Shown here one piece after another: positions 12,401 to 24,659 of a DNA stretch of 64,000 nt (position 1 is its first letter; each line of letters opens with the position of its first letter). Location of the stretch: positions 1,116,001 through 1,180,000 of the forward strand of contig NC_057319.1 in assembly GCF_000687475.1 (NCBI RefSeq), in the 5' to 3' direction. This DNA comes from Ustilaginoidea virens (taxonomy: Eukaryota > Ascomycota > Sordariomycetes > Hypocreales > Clavicipitaceae). The notes beneath the pieces are model-generated. The model was not told the origin of the DNA and made no database searches. It saw only the letters and a program-made list of their open reading frames with translations. Both the position numbers and the translations under genes were made by a program.

Positions 12401-13417
12401 CAGCAAGACGGGGCAGAAGATGTGCACGAGGAAGCTCCCGACGAAGATTACGTCATTGGAGGCACAGGTGTGGTCAAGGCGCTGGCGTGCTGCCTCAAGA
12501 ACAGGGCGGACGAAGACTTGCATCGTCAAGCCGGGGATTCGGCCAACACGGCAGAGGCAGGGGCGGAGGCTGAGGCTGAGGCTGAGGCTGAGGCAGAGGC
12601 TGAGGGCGACTCGGCGGCGCTTGAGAAGAGGAGGCTGCACAGCAGCGGCAAGGCAAAGGACATGTCCAAGCACCTTCTGGCAGGGGCTCGAAAGATACGT
12701 CGGCGCCTGCAGCCAGCGCTCCTAAAGGCCAGATGCGAAGGAGGCGACGAGATGAACCTGCGCAAGCTCACGTTCCTGGACGAGACGCTGCAAGGAATCA
12801 TCAAGCGGTTCGAGGACGAGTTTCCCGACACGCGCGAGCCAGGAGCAGAGGAGAAGACGGCGGCGGGCAGCAGCAGCGACGGGCTGCGCAAGACTTGGTC
12901 GGCGTCGAGCGAGGAAGCCGGGGCCAAGACGGCAGCAGGGGAGGACTCGGCGGTGGCGGTGTCGGACGGCGAGGACGAATCACAGATTCACCCTCCCAAG
13001 ACGCTCTCACGGTCCAACTCGACGCTGTCGCGGGAGCTGGCCGAGGAAGAGGGCAGGGTGCTCCGCGCAGGACACCGGTTCCGGTCGGGGCTGGTCGGCA
13101 AGGAGCAGCTGGACATGATCAACACGATGGACGACGTCGGGGCCAACTCGAAGCACGCGCAGATGCTGGAGGAGCTGGCGGAGGACCTGGGCGGCGAGTT
13201 TCTCGACAAGGTCAAGGAGAAGGGGGCGGCGCGGGCGTTCAAGGAGGACAAGGACGCGCTCTTCCGCGGCATGCGCGACAGCGATCCGGATTACTGGAGC
13301 AGGTTTCTGGAGTCGCAGCAAAAAGCACGGGCCAACATTACGGCAGCGGCGCCGGACAAGAACGGCGCGGAGGGGACGGGCTCGCAAGTTGTGGACGAGA
13401 GTGCCATTGCCGATTGA
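9452..13417 (+). CDS. Large LRR protein with PP1-docking motif (Gip3/Her1/'Mhp1'-like)
   Basis: Exons 9452-9506, 9659-11834 and 11935-13417 give 1237 residues. The N-terminal third is low-complexity, Ser/Pro-rich, with RRNSWFSNISAKFSS. RRVSF at residues 257-261 matches the RVxF docking motif for protein phosphatase 1. A highly basic Lys/Arg/Glu segment lies around residues 355-385. The middle holds leucine-rich repeats of ribonuclease-inhibitor type (VIERLVIKNNNLGPDGWKHI, LRVILASLL, RRLGLAHNSLDVEGIKHV, ALSLASCNLSPSSLGKL). The C-terminus has an Ala/Glu dipeptide run and acidic low complexity. Yeast Gip3 and Her1 are LRR proteins linked to Glc7, and similar filamentous-fungus proteins are often named cell wall biogenesis protein Mhp1; I assign by architecture only. 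A regulatory or targeting role for PP1 is inference. Confidence 0.8.
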
Positions 13418-14862
13418 TTGATGGGCGAAGCAGCGCGAAGCAGCCATGAGTCGAGGCAGTCGGTGTCGGCAGTCGGCAGTCGGTGTCGGCAGTCGGCAGT
13501 CGGCAGTCGGCTGTCGGCTGTCGGCTGTCGGCTGTCATTGCTGCCACGGCTGTCGGCTGTGCAGAGGACGGCGTCTTGGACACTGCAATCGTGCTTGGGT
13601 CTGTCGAGCACCCTTCACTCAGGTTTGCTTGGATTGCCTGCCGCGGGTACAAATGCAGGTGCTGCCGCATGCCGGGCCGGCATCCTCCTTGTTTTCATGT
13701 CTCCATGTTGGGTGCCTACCTCATAGGGGGTTGCGCATGGGCGCATAGGTGTATGTACGTACGTACGTACGCCACCGCACCGCACCGTATCTGTTTTGCT
13801 CCTTTTTTGACTGCTTGCGAGCGTGGCGCAGGGATCGAGTCTGGGAAGCACAAAAATGCCGATTCCGTCTGCTACCTGCCATGTTGTCTTTTTTTTCCGT
13901 GTCTTGTACAGTACGCATTACGCATTTGTCGCGGGTTGGTTCATGACATTGCAGAGCAGTCACATACAGACAACAACACGACGTCCACGTACGCATCACG
14001 TCGTAACCTGTCATTAAAAACTCCATCCCTAGCACGCGCGCGCCAGATCGGATGGGCCACCGACCCGGGTCCGGGTCCGGGTCCGGGTCCAAGGCCAGCT
14101 GGGCGACGACGCCACCACGGTGGGTGTCCTGAAATGCCGGCGGATCACGCCGTGGGACGGGCTGCCCCGCCGGGCAGACGTCGATGTCGATGCCTTGGGG
14201 ATTGGCCAAGAGTCCAGCAGTGCGCTGCTCGCATCGACTTACTTCTTCCCGGGGGTCGCTAAGCCCGGGTGCCTGGCCTTGGGCGTGTGAACCGAGCGTG
14301 AAGTGAGATGAGGATGAGGATGAGGACAAAGGCAAGATAAAGGTGAAGAGATGATGAAGATGAAGATGAGATGGCGGATGGAAATGAGATGAGCACAACA
14401 TGCGCATGAGCTCCGACATGACGCAAACGCGCACACACCAAACATGAACCGACGCCAGACACGGACAGACAGACGTAGAGGCAACCTGCGTCACGTCATG
14501 TTGAAGCCCGTCTGTCTGCACCTCGTGTCTGCGCCGCTGAGCCATCGCTACTCGCATTATATTACCACCTGTCGTGCTGCAAGCCTCTCCCGCGCGCACC
14601 CGACTCCCGGAGGAACACGCGACCGACCTTGTGTGCTTGTTTACTTTCTACCTCGTCCCTGGCCTGAGTCTTCTCCTGCGGGGAAAAGAAAAAGAAGAGC
14701 AAAAAAGAAAAAAAGGCGCAAGTGAACCCGCCCTGCTCCTGCTTCCCTCTCTTCTATCCCGCTTGCAAAAAAGTAATAAATAAATAAATAAATAAATACC
14801 TGAAATACCTGACGAGCCATCGCGTCCCGTGACAAAAGCCTCGTTCAGCAGACACACCTCCT
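13418..14862. other. Convergent spacer rich in short tandem repeats
   Basis: Between the convergent LRR and decarboxylase genes. It holds a 7-bp minisatellite at 13457-13537, a GTAC run at about 13754-13770, a CCGGGT array at 14065-14090, an ATGAGG-like array around 14310-14360 and an AAAT array at 14775-14798. No gene is supported. Confidence 0.6.
13457..13537. repeat. 7-bp minisatellite GTCGGCA/GTCGGCT
   Basis: About eleven near-perfect heptamer copies: first mixed GTCGGTG and GTCGGCA units, then a homogeneous block of GTCGGCT. A short isolated copy follows at about 13548-13558. Confidence 0.9.
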
Positions 14863-17800
14863 TTACATGGCCGACGCAGCAAGCGTGTTTATGGTCGGCA
14901 CCGCCGCTGTCCTGCGCTTGCGGGACCCGTCGTCTTCGCCGCTGTCGCTGGGTGACTGCTCCATGGCAAAGTTGCCCTGGATGCGCCGCTTGGCTTCCTG
15001 CTTGTCGGCCTCGGTGATTTTGTCCTCGCTCTTGCGCATGTCAGGTGTATGCTGACCCTCGTCCGGAGAATGGCCGACAGACATGCCGACCCGTACCTAT
15101 ATAATAATGCACATGACTTGTGGTCAGCCCAGGCCGGCAGGATGCTTTGCCTCTTGTGCATCTCCCGCCCATCTGTCGTCATATATATATATATTTTACT
15201 TACCAAAGTTTCGAGCGCCCCGCTAGAATTGTCCACCAAATCATCGTCAAACAGCATTTTTCCAGGCTCAAACAGCAGCAGCACGGTGCTGCCTCCAAAC
15301 TTAAAGTAGCCCAGCTCTTCCGCCCTCTTCACCTCCTCCCCGGCTTCCCGGGTGATGACTGTGCTGCCCACCATCATGGCCCCTACGCAAATGACCATCA
15401 CTTTGCCGTGGGCGACGCTGTCGATGGGAACAACGACCCGCACGTTCTCGCCGTACACGTCCAGAGCGGAGCGAATGGCCATCGGGTTCACCGTGTAGTA
15501 CTCGCCCGCAATGGTCACGGGCTTGCCAAGCACGCCGTCAACGGGAATGTGGAACCGGTGGTAGTCCTGCGGCGCGAGCCGGAAGATGCCCAGCGCGCCG
15601 TTTTCGTACCGGGCCGCCTCGTCGGGGTACGCGTCTCCCAGCAGCCTCTTGATGCTAAACTCTCTTCCCTTGACCCAGATCTTGGTCGCGTGGTCCATCT
15701 GGTTGAACACGACGCTGCGACAGTCGGCGGGCGACACTATGATTTTGGCGTTGTCGGGCGCCGAGCACGGTCTCGCGCCGGGTTTGAGGGCGCGGTAGAA
15801 GAACTCGTTGAAGTTTTTGAACTCCTCCGTCGGCAACAACACTTCCGACATGTCCAGACCGTGGAATTGGACAAACTTTTCGATTTCTTCCTTGGACGCT
15901 GGGTCGTCGAATTTCTTCCCTTGCTTGATGCTCAAGTTCTTTAGAAGCTTCCGGACTGTATTGGCGTATTCTTGCGTCAGCGGGGGCGTCTTTCTCTCTC
16001 CCCCTCTCTCTCATATGCACACAGCTTGGGGCTCAACTCGACTTACTTCGCTTATTCTCCATGTCACGCGACTTTAGACCCTTGTAAAGCAACCGGATCC
16101 CCAAACGCACATACACACTCATCTTCTCCTCATTGATCTGGCCGGTGACGCGATCCTGCACAAGAATGTTGGCCGAGTTGGCACCCAACTTGTACCCTCC
16201 ATAGGAAATCTTGGTGATGACCTTGGAGTACCATTTACGCTGCGCTTGGCTGGCCGTGACGAAACCTCCCATCAACACCGTATTGACCTGTCTCCAGTCT
16301 TGGCTGGCGCATGTCGCAATGTGGGTGATGATGTCGCTGTCGCTGCGCTTGTTGAGCCGAGGCTGGTGACAAATGGGACACTCGCGGATTTCCACCACGT
16401 GTTCCTCGTCCTTGTCACCGCTTTCGTCGCTCTCCTCTTCGCCCGAACATTTCGAGTCCGCGGCTCCCGCCACGGGCGCCTGCGATTCGACAGTAATGGC
16501 TGGGGTGGAGGCGCCGGACGCATTGGCGGAGCCGACATCTCCCGAAAGAGCTGGCTTGTTGTGGAGGCCGAGATGTCTGAGGTCCGGGACGGTGCTCTTG
16601 ATCTTCTCTGCCAAGGTCCTTGGCTTGCTCTTGGCATCCAGCTGGTCCTCCAGACAGATGACAACCTCGTCCATGGTAAGATCCCACGTGTCCTCGTTGT
16701 CGGCGGCCTTGTGGGGAAACCGTTGGAAGAAGCTGTCGATGGTGGACTCCTTGAGTGTGGATCCCAACGTGTCCAGCATGGTGGTGAGCTCAACCCGGCT
16801 AATCTCGCCGCTCTCGTCGGTGTCGTACTGGCGAAGCATGGCCCGCCAAAACTGCTGGCGGAGGGCCGGGTATGGCATGTACTTGGCCTTGAGGTAGATT
16901 TTGGGAGAATGCTTGCTCTCCCACTTGTCCAGGTTCTTCATCTTCAAAGGCACCACGTTTTCACGAAAGTCTGCGTCGTCTGCCTCAGCACTGGTGCTAT
17001 CTGATGCGTCAGGGGCCGTGTTAGCAAGTGCATCCAACGGCAGGAGGAGGGTGTTGGCGGATGGCGTCTGACTTGGTTCAACACTGGGGCCTTGGGTCGT
17101 CGCGTTCGCGCTAGAGGTCTTGGAGAGCTGGGGGCGGATCAACTTGCCCAGGCTTTGCGTTGACGAGGACCGAGACATACCAAGCTTCTTGAAGCGAGAA
17201 CGTGCAGCCGAGGGAGTGTTGTGCTCTGGAGGCTCCCGCATCCCGTAGAGTCCGGTTTCCGGATCGGCTTGGGGGGCCTTTTCGATCAACTCCTGGACCG
17301 GAAGGTTGCAGGAGGCAATAAAGTCGTTCCCGGAATACTTGTCGTGGTCAATCACCGTGAAGGCGAAGGAGTAGGATTGCTCGTGTGCCTGCACGTGAAA
17401 AATCATCTTTTCGTTATACACCGGGTTCAGGTTGTGTCTCACCCGTCGAGTGCGGTACGTTTTCTTGCCGAGGGACGCCACCACGAATGGATCCATGTCA
17501 AAGCTGGTTCTCGTCAAGTTGGACTCTGCGGGCAGGTCGGTGATCTTGGAGATTTCGAGAAAGATGATGCCCACGACATCCGAGTAACCGTTGTTGAAGG
17601 CATAAGGGTTCTCTCTTCTCCGCTTCTTCAGCCCCTTGATCCTGAGCCTTCGGCGGCGTTTCTCGGCGGCTTCGGGTTTGGAGGGATCCTCACTTTCCTC
17701 CTCGTCAAAGTCGGTGAGCTCGTCCTCGTCCTCGTCATATGCGGCTTCGTCTTGGCCAGCGGCTCCTGGGGTGGCGCTTCGCGTCGCAGACGGCGTCAAG

Positions 17801-18644
17801 AGAGGGGTTGTAGAAGGCGTAGAGCCGGAGACGGAGGCAACCAGAGCATGGAACTTGTCGAGAACTTCCCGTGACGAAGCCCCGTGATTGGACGAGTCGA
17901 AGAGGGTGAATTGCAGCTGGACCTCTCCAGAGACGACTCCTGTCTTCTTGCCAGGTCTCTTGCTCTTGAGCGGGAACCAACGCGGTTCTACCTCTGTTGA
18001 ATCATTTTGAAATACTTCCTCCAGTGCGAGGTCGAACTCGCCCATGTAATCCTTGCCGAAACGGTCTTTATCCCAGCATATGACGTCGAGGAGGAGATTC
18101 TGAACCGAATTGACTGGGAACTCTTCAATGACATTCCATTCCGGATTCAACGTCTTTGGCACCGAATGGGTCACAACGCGGGTGTCGCCACAGGTAATGA
18201 CGAGATACTGCATGGATGGCAATCGTCAGATCCACAATGATGCACGTATGGTAGACAAGGACGGCAAGGGTGTTTGCCCAAAACCTACCGGATCCGAGGT
18301 GCCAGAGCGGTCTTTGGCAGCTAGATTTCTGGCCTATTGCGAGAAGCAAAGTAAGCGAATGAATTCTCGGAGACCTCGGAGACGACAATTGCTTTCCCGG
18401 TTGCAATGCAATGCAATGAGGAAGATTAAAGGGAAAAAAAAAAAAAAAGGGGGGGGGGGGAGGGGGGGAGGGAGGAGACGAAAAGGCGGACCTTGAGGAT
18501 AACCAGCTTGAGAGCCAGGCCACAGCTCGTCTCGGCTCCCGGGCCCCCATTCTCTGTTTTAGATGCACGCATTGCACCTGCACTCTGGCTGTTAACCGAG
18601 TTTACGCTCGAGGATGAGAGCAGGCGGGTTGGTTTGATCCTCAT
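14863..18644 (-). CDS. PSD2: Phosphatidylserine decarboxylase, Psd2 type with C2 domains
   Basis: Converts phosphatidylserine to phosphatidylethanolamine in the endomembrane system. Exons 18492-18644, 18289-18333, 16047-18207, 15204-15955 and 14863-15096 give 1114 residues, close to yeast Psd2. A first C2 domain (about 40-150) is assembled across the 45-nt second exon: LALKLVILK, then ARNLAAKDRSGTSDP, then YLVITCGDTRVV. A second C2 domain lies at about 270-390. DTDESGEIS near 520 is an EF-hand loop, and CPICHQP...HIATC a zinc-finger-like C2HC. The catalytic domain has DYHRFHIPVDG and ends in FGGST (about 1006-1010), where self-cleavage before Ser makes the pyruvoyl group. A hydrophilic tail follows. 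The start Met is the first in frame; another lies 72 nt downstream. Confidence 0.95.
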
Positions 18645-21461
18645 GACGCAGAGAGAGGCTCAGGCTCGCCTGGTGGTTTACAGCCAGCGAGCGACATGAG
18701 AAAGGGTCAACTTCAAGCGGTTTCCTTGAGGAGGGTTGGTTGGTTCCTTTAGTTTCTGGGGTCGGTCGTTTCCCATGCCACGCATTCCAGCTGCACAGTT
18801 TTTGGAGGTTCCCGTGCACTGTGCGTCGTCATTGTCGGCGCCCTGGCCTCCAGGCTCCAGGCGACTTCAGCCCCCCCCCCCCCCGCCCCCACTCCCCCTG
18901 GACGGCCGAACGGTCGAGCGGTGCCCGTGCCGTTTTGGAGGATGGAAACGCCCGAAGGCATCGCAAATCTGCCTGATGTCGTAACCAAAACGCCAAAACC
19001 CCAACTGGCCAGGTGGGCACATGCATGTGCGGTCCCGGTCCCGGGTTCGGGTTGGAGCACCAGACCGTTGCTGCGGGAACAGATTATTGGCAACTGCAAC
19101 AACGATGCTACTATGGAGTGAATGGTGCGAATGGGCGGACAAGCTTATACCTTGAACCAGAAATTGCAAGCATCCGATGCGCAAATGAGTTGACGTGAGA
19201 TTGAAGACTGCAAGGGAAAACAGGCCCCAGTACAAGCCCGGTGGGCCCAGCCAATATCAGTACAGTATTGTCTGTGGAGCCATCCCGGGCAACATCCGTT
19301 ATCCGTTGATCGTGCCATCAAATTGATCCCAAATAGCTGGCGAAAGCCCCCAGCGCTCGCGTCCCTCCCCCCTGAGGAAACAGGAAACGTGTCAAAAGCA
19401 GTTGGCGAACGGGGGCTGCGGGGCGTAGAGGCCTGCAACTGCAACAGTGCAACGTACAGATACTCCTTAGTCCAGAGCTTCAATGTCTGCAACAAGTCTG
19501 GTGGTTTCGAGAATTGATGTCAATCATGTCAATCACGCCAATCAACTGGTCTGGTCCAGCGTGACAGACGGACAGGTCAGTGTCTCAACGAATTGGCCTG
19601 ACCAGTGACCATCACACGGGCGAGACAAGACAGCTGGTCAAGGTGCCTCCTGCGTCTGACCACAAGCTTCAAAGTGACATCTAGGCCCGACCGCCCCCCC
19701 CCCCCTTCCCCATTTCCGCATCTCTGCATTTCCGCATCCCGCGACGACAAGGGCAACAGAAGCAAGCTTGGCATGACGTGACGTCCTAATCCCTACATAT
19801 CTCTCCATGTCATGTGTCATCATCCCTGGACCAAACGGGATGGCCAGGCATTTTCAGTCATCATGTCGTTGGCTGCCCGGGAGAGGCAGGCGACGCCGAC
19901 CGACCAGACGTCTATTCTACTCCGTGCCCCGTACCCGGTGCCTCTCGTTGAAACCAACAATGGCTCAATCTGGCGGCACGGTGCTTTGCGGCCTGCCAGA
20001 CATGTTGGGCTTCGTAAGAAATCTGCCCTCCCGTCAGCAAGTGGATCCCTTAACAGGCCAAAGGCTGCAGACCAGTGACTAGTGACTGACTGTGTGTGCT
20101 TGTTTGGTCAGCTTTCAACTCAAGGGCTTGCGGGTCGGAATTGTTGAGAGTTGGAACGAACTTGGGCGTCTCACAGGTTCGAACCAAGACTTGGCAGCTT
20201 CATCTACCGCGGCCGACGAAGAATCCAGTCCCTCAGCAGTGACGTCCTCGCGTGGCATCCGCGCAACTGGCCATCAAAACCCTCCTGTTGGGTTGCCGAG
20301 CGGTGCAACACACGATGGCTCCTCTCTGCCTCCAACTTGGGCGAGAACCTCGCATCCATGTCCCATGCATTGGGTTGGTTGGTGTCTTTCTGTTGAGAAC
20401 AAAAAACCAACTTACTCACCGACAATACCCCACCCAATGCTTCACCCAAGAGCCGAGTAGCAATCACATCCGCTGAGGAAAGTTGAAACTTGAAAGATAT
20501 TTGCAATCCCGCAGACTTTCTGCCATGTCTCTCGGATCCCTCGACTCTCGAGTCTTCAGTGCCTCGTCTCCAGAATGCCTGTTACATGACAGGTCTGTGC
20601 GGGAGCTGCCAATTCCATACTCCGTACTCCGTACCGACGGGCCTCTCTCGGTATGCTCAGGCAGCCTGTGTCGGCACGGGCCGCAGACGTGAAAATTGAA
20701 GGGCGGTTCCCGAGCCCCTGGCAGCAGCACAAGGGCATTTCGTGACACCAGCAGGCAGGCAGGCTCTGTTTGCGACGTGGCATCGGCAATGATTTGGTCT
20801 CGTCCACGATGCCGCGTACCCGATGCTCACTGTTTGACCCCATGACGACATTGCCAGACAGTATTCAGTGTCGGGGCTCTCCAGATGCCAGAAACCGGTC
20901 ACGGCTAGTAAGTGATGGACGGATCAAGGCACAACCTTTAAAAAGAATTTGGCAAGCAGCTCGGGGAAATCACTTGGCCATCATCTCGCTAATCCCTGCA
21001 TATTCCTAGCGCGGACAAGGCTTTTTGTTTGCGGACTCGACCTGCTGCCTGCTGCCTGCTGCCACTTGGCACTCCTTGTTGACTCAGAATCAAGACCCGG
21101 ATGGTTTCCCGTTACTATGTATGTATGCGCGAGTTTATGTGGTCCCGTCGACATTGTTTGTGGTCACTGTGGTTGTCGTGTGCTGCTTCATCGTCGGCAC
21201 ATACCGTTGGTTGCCTGTAGAAGTTGACGAGGTCGTTCATGGTTTCATCGGCAGCGTACTGGAGCAGCTTGACGAAAGAACGAGGGAATCAGTGTGCAAT
21301 TATCAAATTAAAGCATCGAGACTCCAGCTTCTGCTCACATACCACATACCACACACCAGACACGGGTTTGTCCTTTGCAGCTGAAAAGATGGAAAGTAAC
21401 CCCGATGTCGTTGCATTCTGGGCTTGAAACCTGGGAGTCTTGAATGCAAATGAGAATCCGG

Positions 21462-21520
21462 CCGCTTCTTCTGCCGCTTCTCCTGCCGCTTCTCCTGCCG
21501 CTTCTCCTGCCGCTTCTCTT
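21462..21520. repeat. 12-bp tandem repeat CTTCTCCTGCCG
   Basis: Four to five copies with single-base differences at the edges. Period 12 keeps any reading frame open, so the Ala/Ser-rich frame across it is a by-product. Confidence 0.9.
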
Positions 21521-21993
21521 GAGACTCTAACCTCGCGCAAGGCAGCGGCACCTATCAAACTCCGACCCTGGCGACTGGGGCGCAAACCCTACGCTTTTCT
21601 TTTTCATATCAGCAAGAAACGGGGGCCGAGACCCCGGCCGCGCAATGCACAAAATTTCAAAAGCTGAAGCACGCGTCTCGCTTCCGACGACGCGTCGCCA
21701 CTTTTCACCAATTCACCCATCGCATCACGTGGGAATAAAGGGGCAAATGCCAAAGGAGTGGCCACTGGGCAGTGACGCAGTTGCATGGCTGCTTTCCTGC
21801 TCTCAATAAATACAGACGACCATGATCTTGTCACTTTTGCGAGCGTGAGTCGCAGTCAACAGGGCGGCGCTTCTTCCCTTGACGCAGTGCCGCTCAAGCG
21901 CGGGACAGAATTGACAGAGGCGAGGCCGCAGCCAGTGCCACCATCAGTGGGATTGACTGGGGCGTGCCTGGCTGGGTCCTCCCGAGTCCTGCG

Positions 21994-22039
21994 GCCCTCA
22001 ACGGAGGCCCTCAACGGAGGCCCTCAACGGAGGCCCTCA
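21994..22039. repeat. 15-bp tandem repeat CCCTCAACGGAGGCC
   Basis: About three exact units of a GC-rich 15-mer whose GGCC ends can pair with each other. Confidence 0.9.
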
Positions 22040-22928
22040 CCTGAGTCCTGACCCCCTGTACTCCATGAACTACGGTTCCATCATGTAACGGCTTTGCGTT
22101 TAAATCATGGAGCAGCAAAAATGGCAGGCTCGGCTTGGCCATCATCATCGTTTCACCTTGATCATCCTGCATCTCGCCACGGAGCACTCCGTATCCGACC
22201 GTATTTTACAGGGGATTTTCGTCAAGTAAACGTGCCACGACCACGACGCCCCAGTGCCCCGGCCGACGGTGCGTTCTGATTGGGGAACGGTCTGGTGTCG
22301 ATGCCTTGAAGAAACGCGGACCGCACATGCATGCAGTGCAGGCCTGGGCTCCCCAGCCCCTGCTGTCAATCTCATCCGCTCCACCAGCCAAAGACCAGAG
22401 TTGTCCACTGGCTCTGCTGTGGCCTTGCCCTAGACGTCCGCCGCATGTCCCAGCCGCAACCATTGATACTGCTGGCTGGTACTGACATGTGCTGCTGCTG
22501 GCTTGCTGGCTGCCATGTGCCAGACTGCAGTGTCAAGGTGCCTTCCGTGCCGCTCTACTGTCGCCTTCCGCTGGCACCTGGCCTGGGGTGTTTTTCCTGC
22601 TTGATTCACCAGCGCACCACGCATTCGCCCGCCGGCTCTGCAGCCACCTTGCCCTGATCCTTTTCCACCGCCGCCCAATGTCACGAAATCTCCCTTTGCA
22701 GCCGCGACGAGACCAATCGTTTCCTTGCAGTCCGCCTCGTGCCTGATTACAGCTTTACCTGCTTTGCCTTGCTTTTATTTTATTTTATTTTATTTTCTGT
22801 TGTTGTTTTTCCTTTCATCTCGGCTTCTTCTTCTTCTTCTTTTTTTCTTTTTTTTTCTCCCTTTTTCCTTGCCGGACATTGCTGTCGGCGTCACGCGAAC
22901 CACTGCCCTAAACAACCAAACACCTCGG

Positions 22929-24659
22929 ATGCCAAACATCATGTCGTCACCGTTAGCCTCATCACACGGCAGCAAGCGCAAGCGGAATGCCGCTCCCAAC
23001 GGCGACCTCTCCACCGACGTCGACGTCTCCGAGAGCGCGCTGCAGCCTTCGTCTCGTGACGCTTCTGGCGAGGAAGGCGACACCACTGCTGCAGGGTCTG
23101 GCCGGCGCCATGGCCGCGGCAGCAACGGCCATGGCAATGGCCCGAACCCTAAGAGGCTGCGAAGCAACTCGGGCCGCTCGGCCGACGCTGCTACGGAGAA
23201 TATCGCCGACCCCGGCGAGCCCAGCGACACTACAGAGGCCAGCATCGACATCGAGGCCCGCGTCGGTCGCAGAGGTCGCAAACCCTCGGTCAACAACGGC
23301 GACGGCGAGACCATGGCGCCCCCGCCCATCGGGGAGCTGATACACCCGGCCGGCGGCTTCAAAACGAATCCTCCTCCCGTCGGCCGCTCCGTTCGCGTTT
23401 ACGCCGACGGCGTTTTTGACTTGTTCCACCTTGGGTACGCTTTTCTCATTGCCCCCCCCCCCCCCCCCCCCATGCCCCTCTATCCGGCAGCCGAAGTAAT
23501 CTGCAAATAATGGAAAGGGGGCGCGGGCCAAACAAGAATTCTGGCAACTTCACAAGTCACACGTCTTCAGGGGAGGGTAATCTTGCTGACAGTTTCTCAA
23601 AGTCACATGCGACAGCTTGAGCAGGCCAAAAAGGCTTTCCCCAACACCACACTAGTTGTTGGCGTAACTGGCGACGGGGAGACACACAAGCGCAAGGGTC
23701 TGACTGTCATGTCGGCCAAGGAGCGAGCCGAATCCGTTCGACACTGCAAATGGGTAGACGAGGTTATTGAAGACTGTCCGTGGATTGTCACCCCCGAGTT
23801 TTTGCAAGCCAATCATCTCGACTACGTTGCCCATGACGATCTTCCCTACGGCGCCGACGAAGGAGACGACATTTACCAGCCCATCAAGGCGGCTGGCATG
23901 TTCCTCGTCACCCAGAGAACTGAGGGTGTGAGCACCACAGGTATCATTACGAGGTGAGGTTGAACATGTCGCCGGGCATCACAATGACCCCATCAAGTCC
24001 CTGGACCCCATCAAGTCACCTTTTTTTTTTTTTGTTTTATTCTTCGCAATGGATTTCCTTTTTCAGCTCCCATTGGTTTGAACTCGCCCCATTCTGACTC
24101 GGCCCTCTTTTTTTTCCAGAATTGTTCGCGATTACGAAAAATACATTGCCAGGCAGTTCAAACGAGGCACCTCTCGGCAGGAGCTCAACGTGAGCTGGCT
24201 GAAGAAGAACGAGCTGGACATCAAGCGCCACGTCCAAGACCTGCGCGATAACATCATAACCAATTGGACCAGCACCGGCCAGGAGCTCAGTCGCGAACTC
24301 AAGCAGTTCTGGCCGGCTAGCCGACCACACAGCCCTGCCCGCTTCAACTCGGCCAACTCGGATGGTGTCAGATCCCCCACCACCGCCGGTCCCAACCCCG
24401 GCAACTCCAAGGAATTTGTTACTGGCTACGCACTTGGTCTTGTTGGAGGTGTCCGCTCATGGGTAAGCCGTGCCCCAAGATGTTGCTGTGTGATCAAAGC
24501 AAAGCTCTGGAACTAAGCAAATCGGAACAGATGACCAAGAATAGGCGGATGGTGGCCAGTCGCCCCGTTTCCGACGACGAATCCGAGGACTCGGACGAGC
24601 AAGCCAAATCTCCAGAGGCCACGACTACTCCGACCCTGCCCGCCGCCACCAAGACATGA
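22929..24659 (+). CDS. PCT1: Choline-phosphate cytidylyltransferase
   Basis: Rate-limiting enzyme of the CDP-choline branch of phosphatidylcholine synthesis: CTP plus phosphocholine gives CDP-choline. Exons 22929-23434, 23603-23953, 24120-24462 and 24531-24659 give 442 residues. A Ser/Gly-rich, basic N-terminus (KRKRN, PNPKRLR) could act as nuclear localisation signal. The catalytic core starts at [17 protein letters not shown], with the nucleotide-binding HxGH at 167-170 formed across intron 1. The second signature RTEGVSTT begins at residue 274. Downstream, an amphipathic region around [16 protein letters not shown] may be the membrane-sensing helix. Start could also be the Met four codons later. 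Intron 1 contains a C17-like tract. Confidence 0.96.

Larger units (their letters stand above)
18645..22928. other. 4.3-kb divergent spacer between PSD2 and PCT1
   Basis: No protein gene or RNA gene is supported. It contains both promoters, a 12-bp array at 21462-21520, a 15-bp array at 21994-22039, and TACTCCGTAC copies at about 20617-20634 and 22185. The 150 bases before PCT1 are strongly pyrimidine-rich with TTTTA and TTC runs, consistent with a core promoter and leader. Confidence 0.5.

Noticed and set aside
13457..13537. CRISPR-like array
   Set aside because: The repeats are 7 bp with no unique spacers; this is a minisatellite in a eukaryotic genome. The same holds for the other tandem arrays.
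20110..20200. Possible tRNA: GGTTCGAACC box-B-like sequence near 20175
   Set aside because: No matching T-stem, no A box at the right distance and no acceptor stem can be paired.
21440..21667. Small Ala/Ser-rich protein
   Set aside because: Its composition comes entirely from the 12-bp tandem repeat, with no support on either side.
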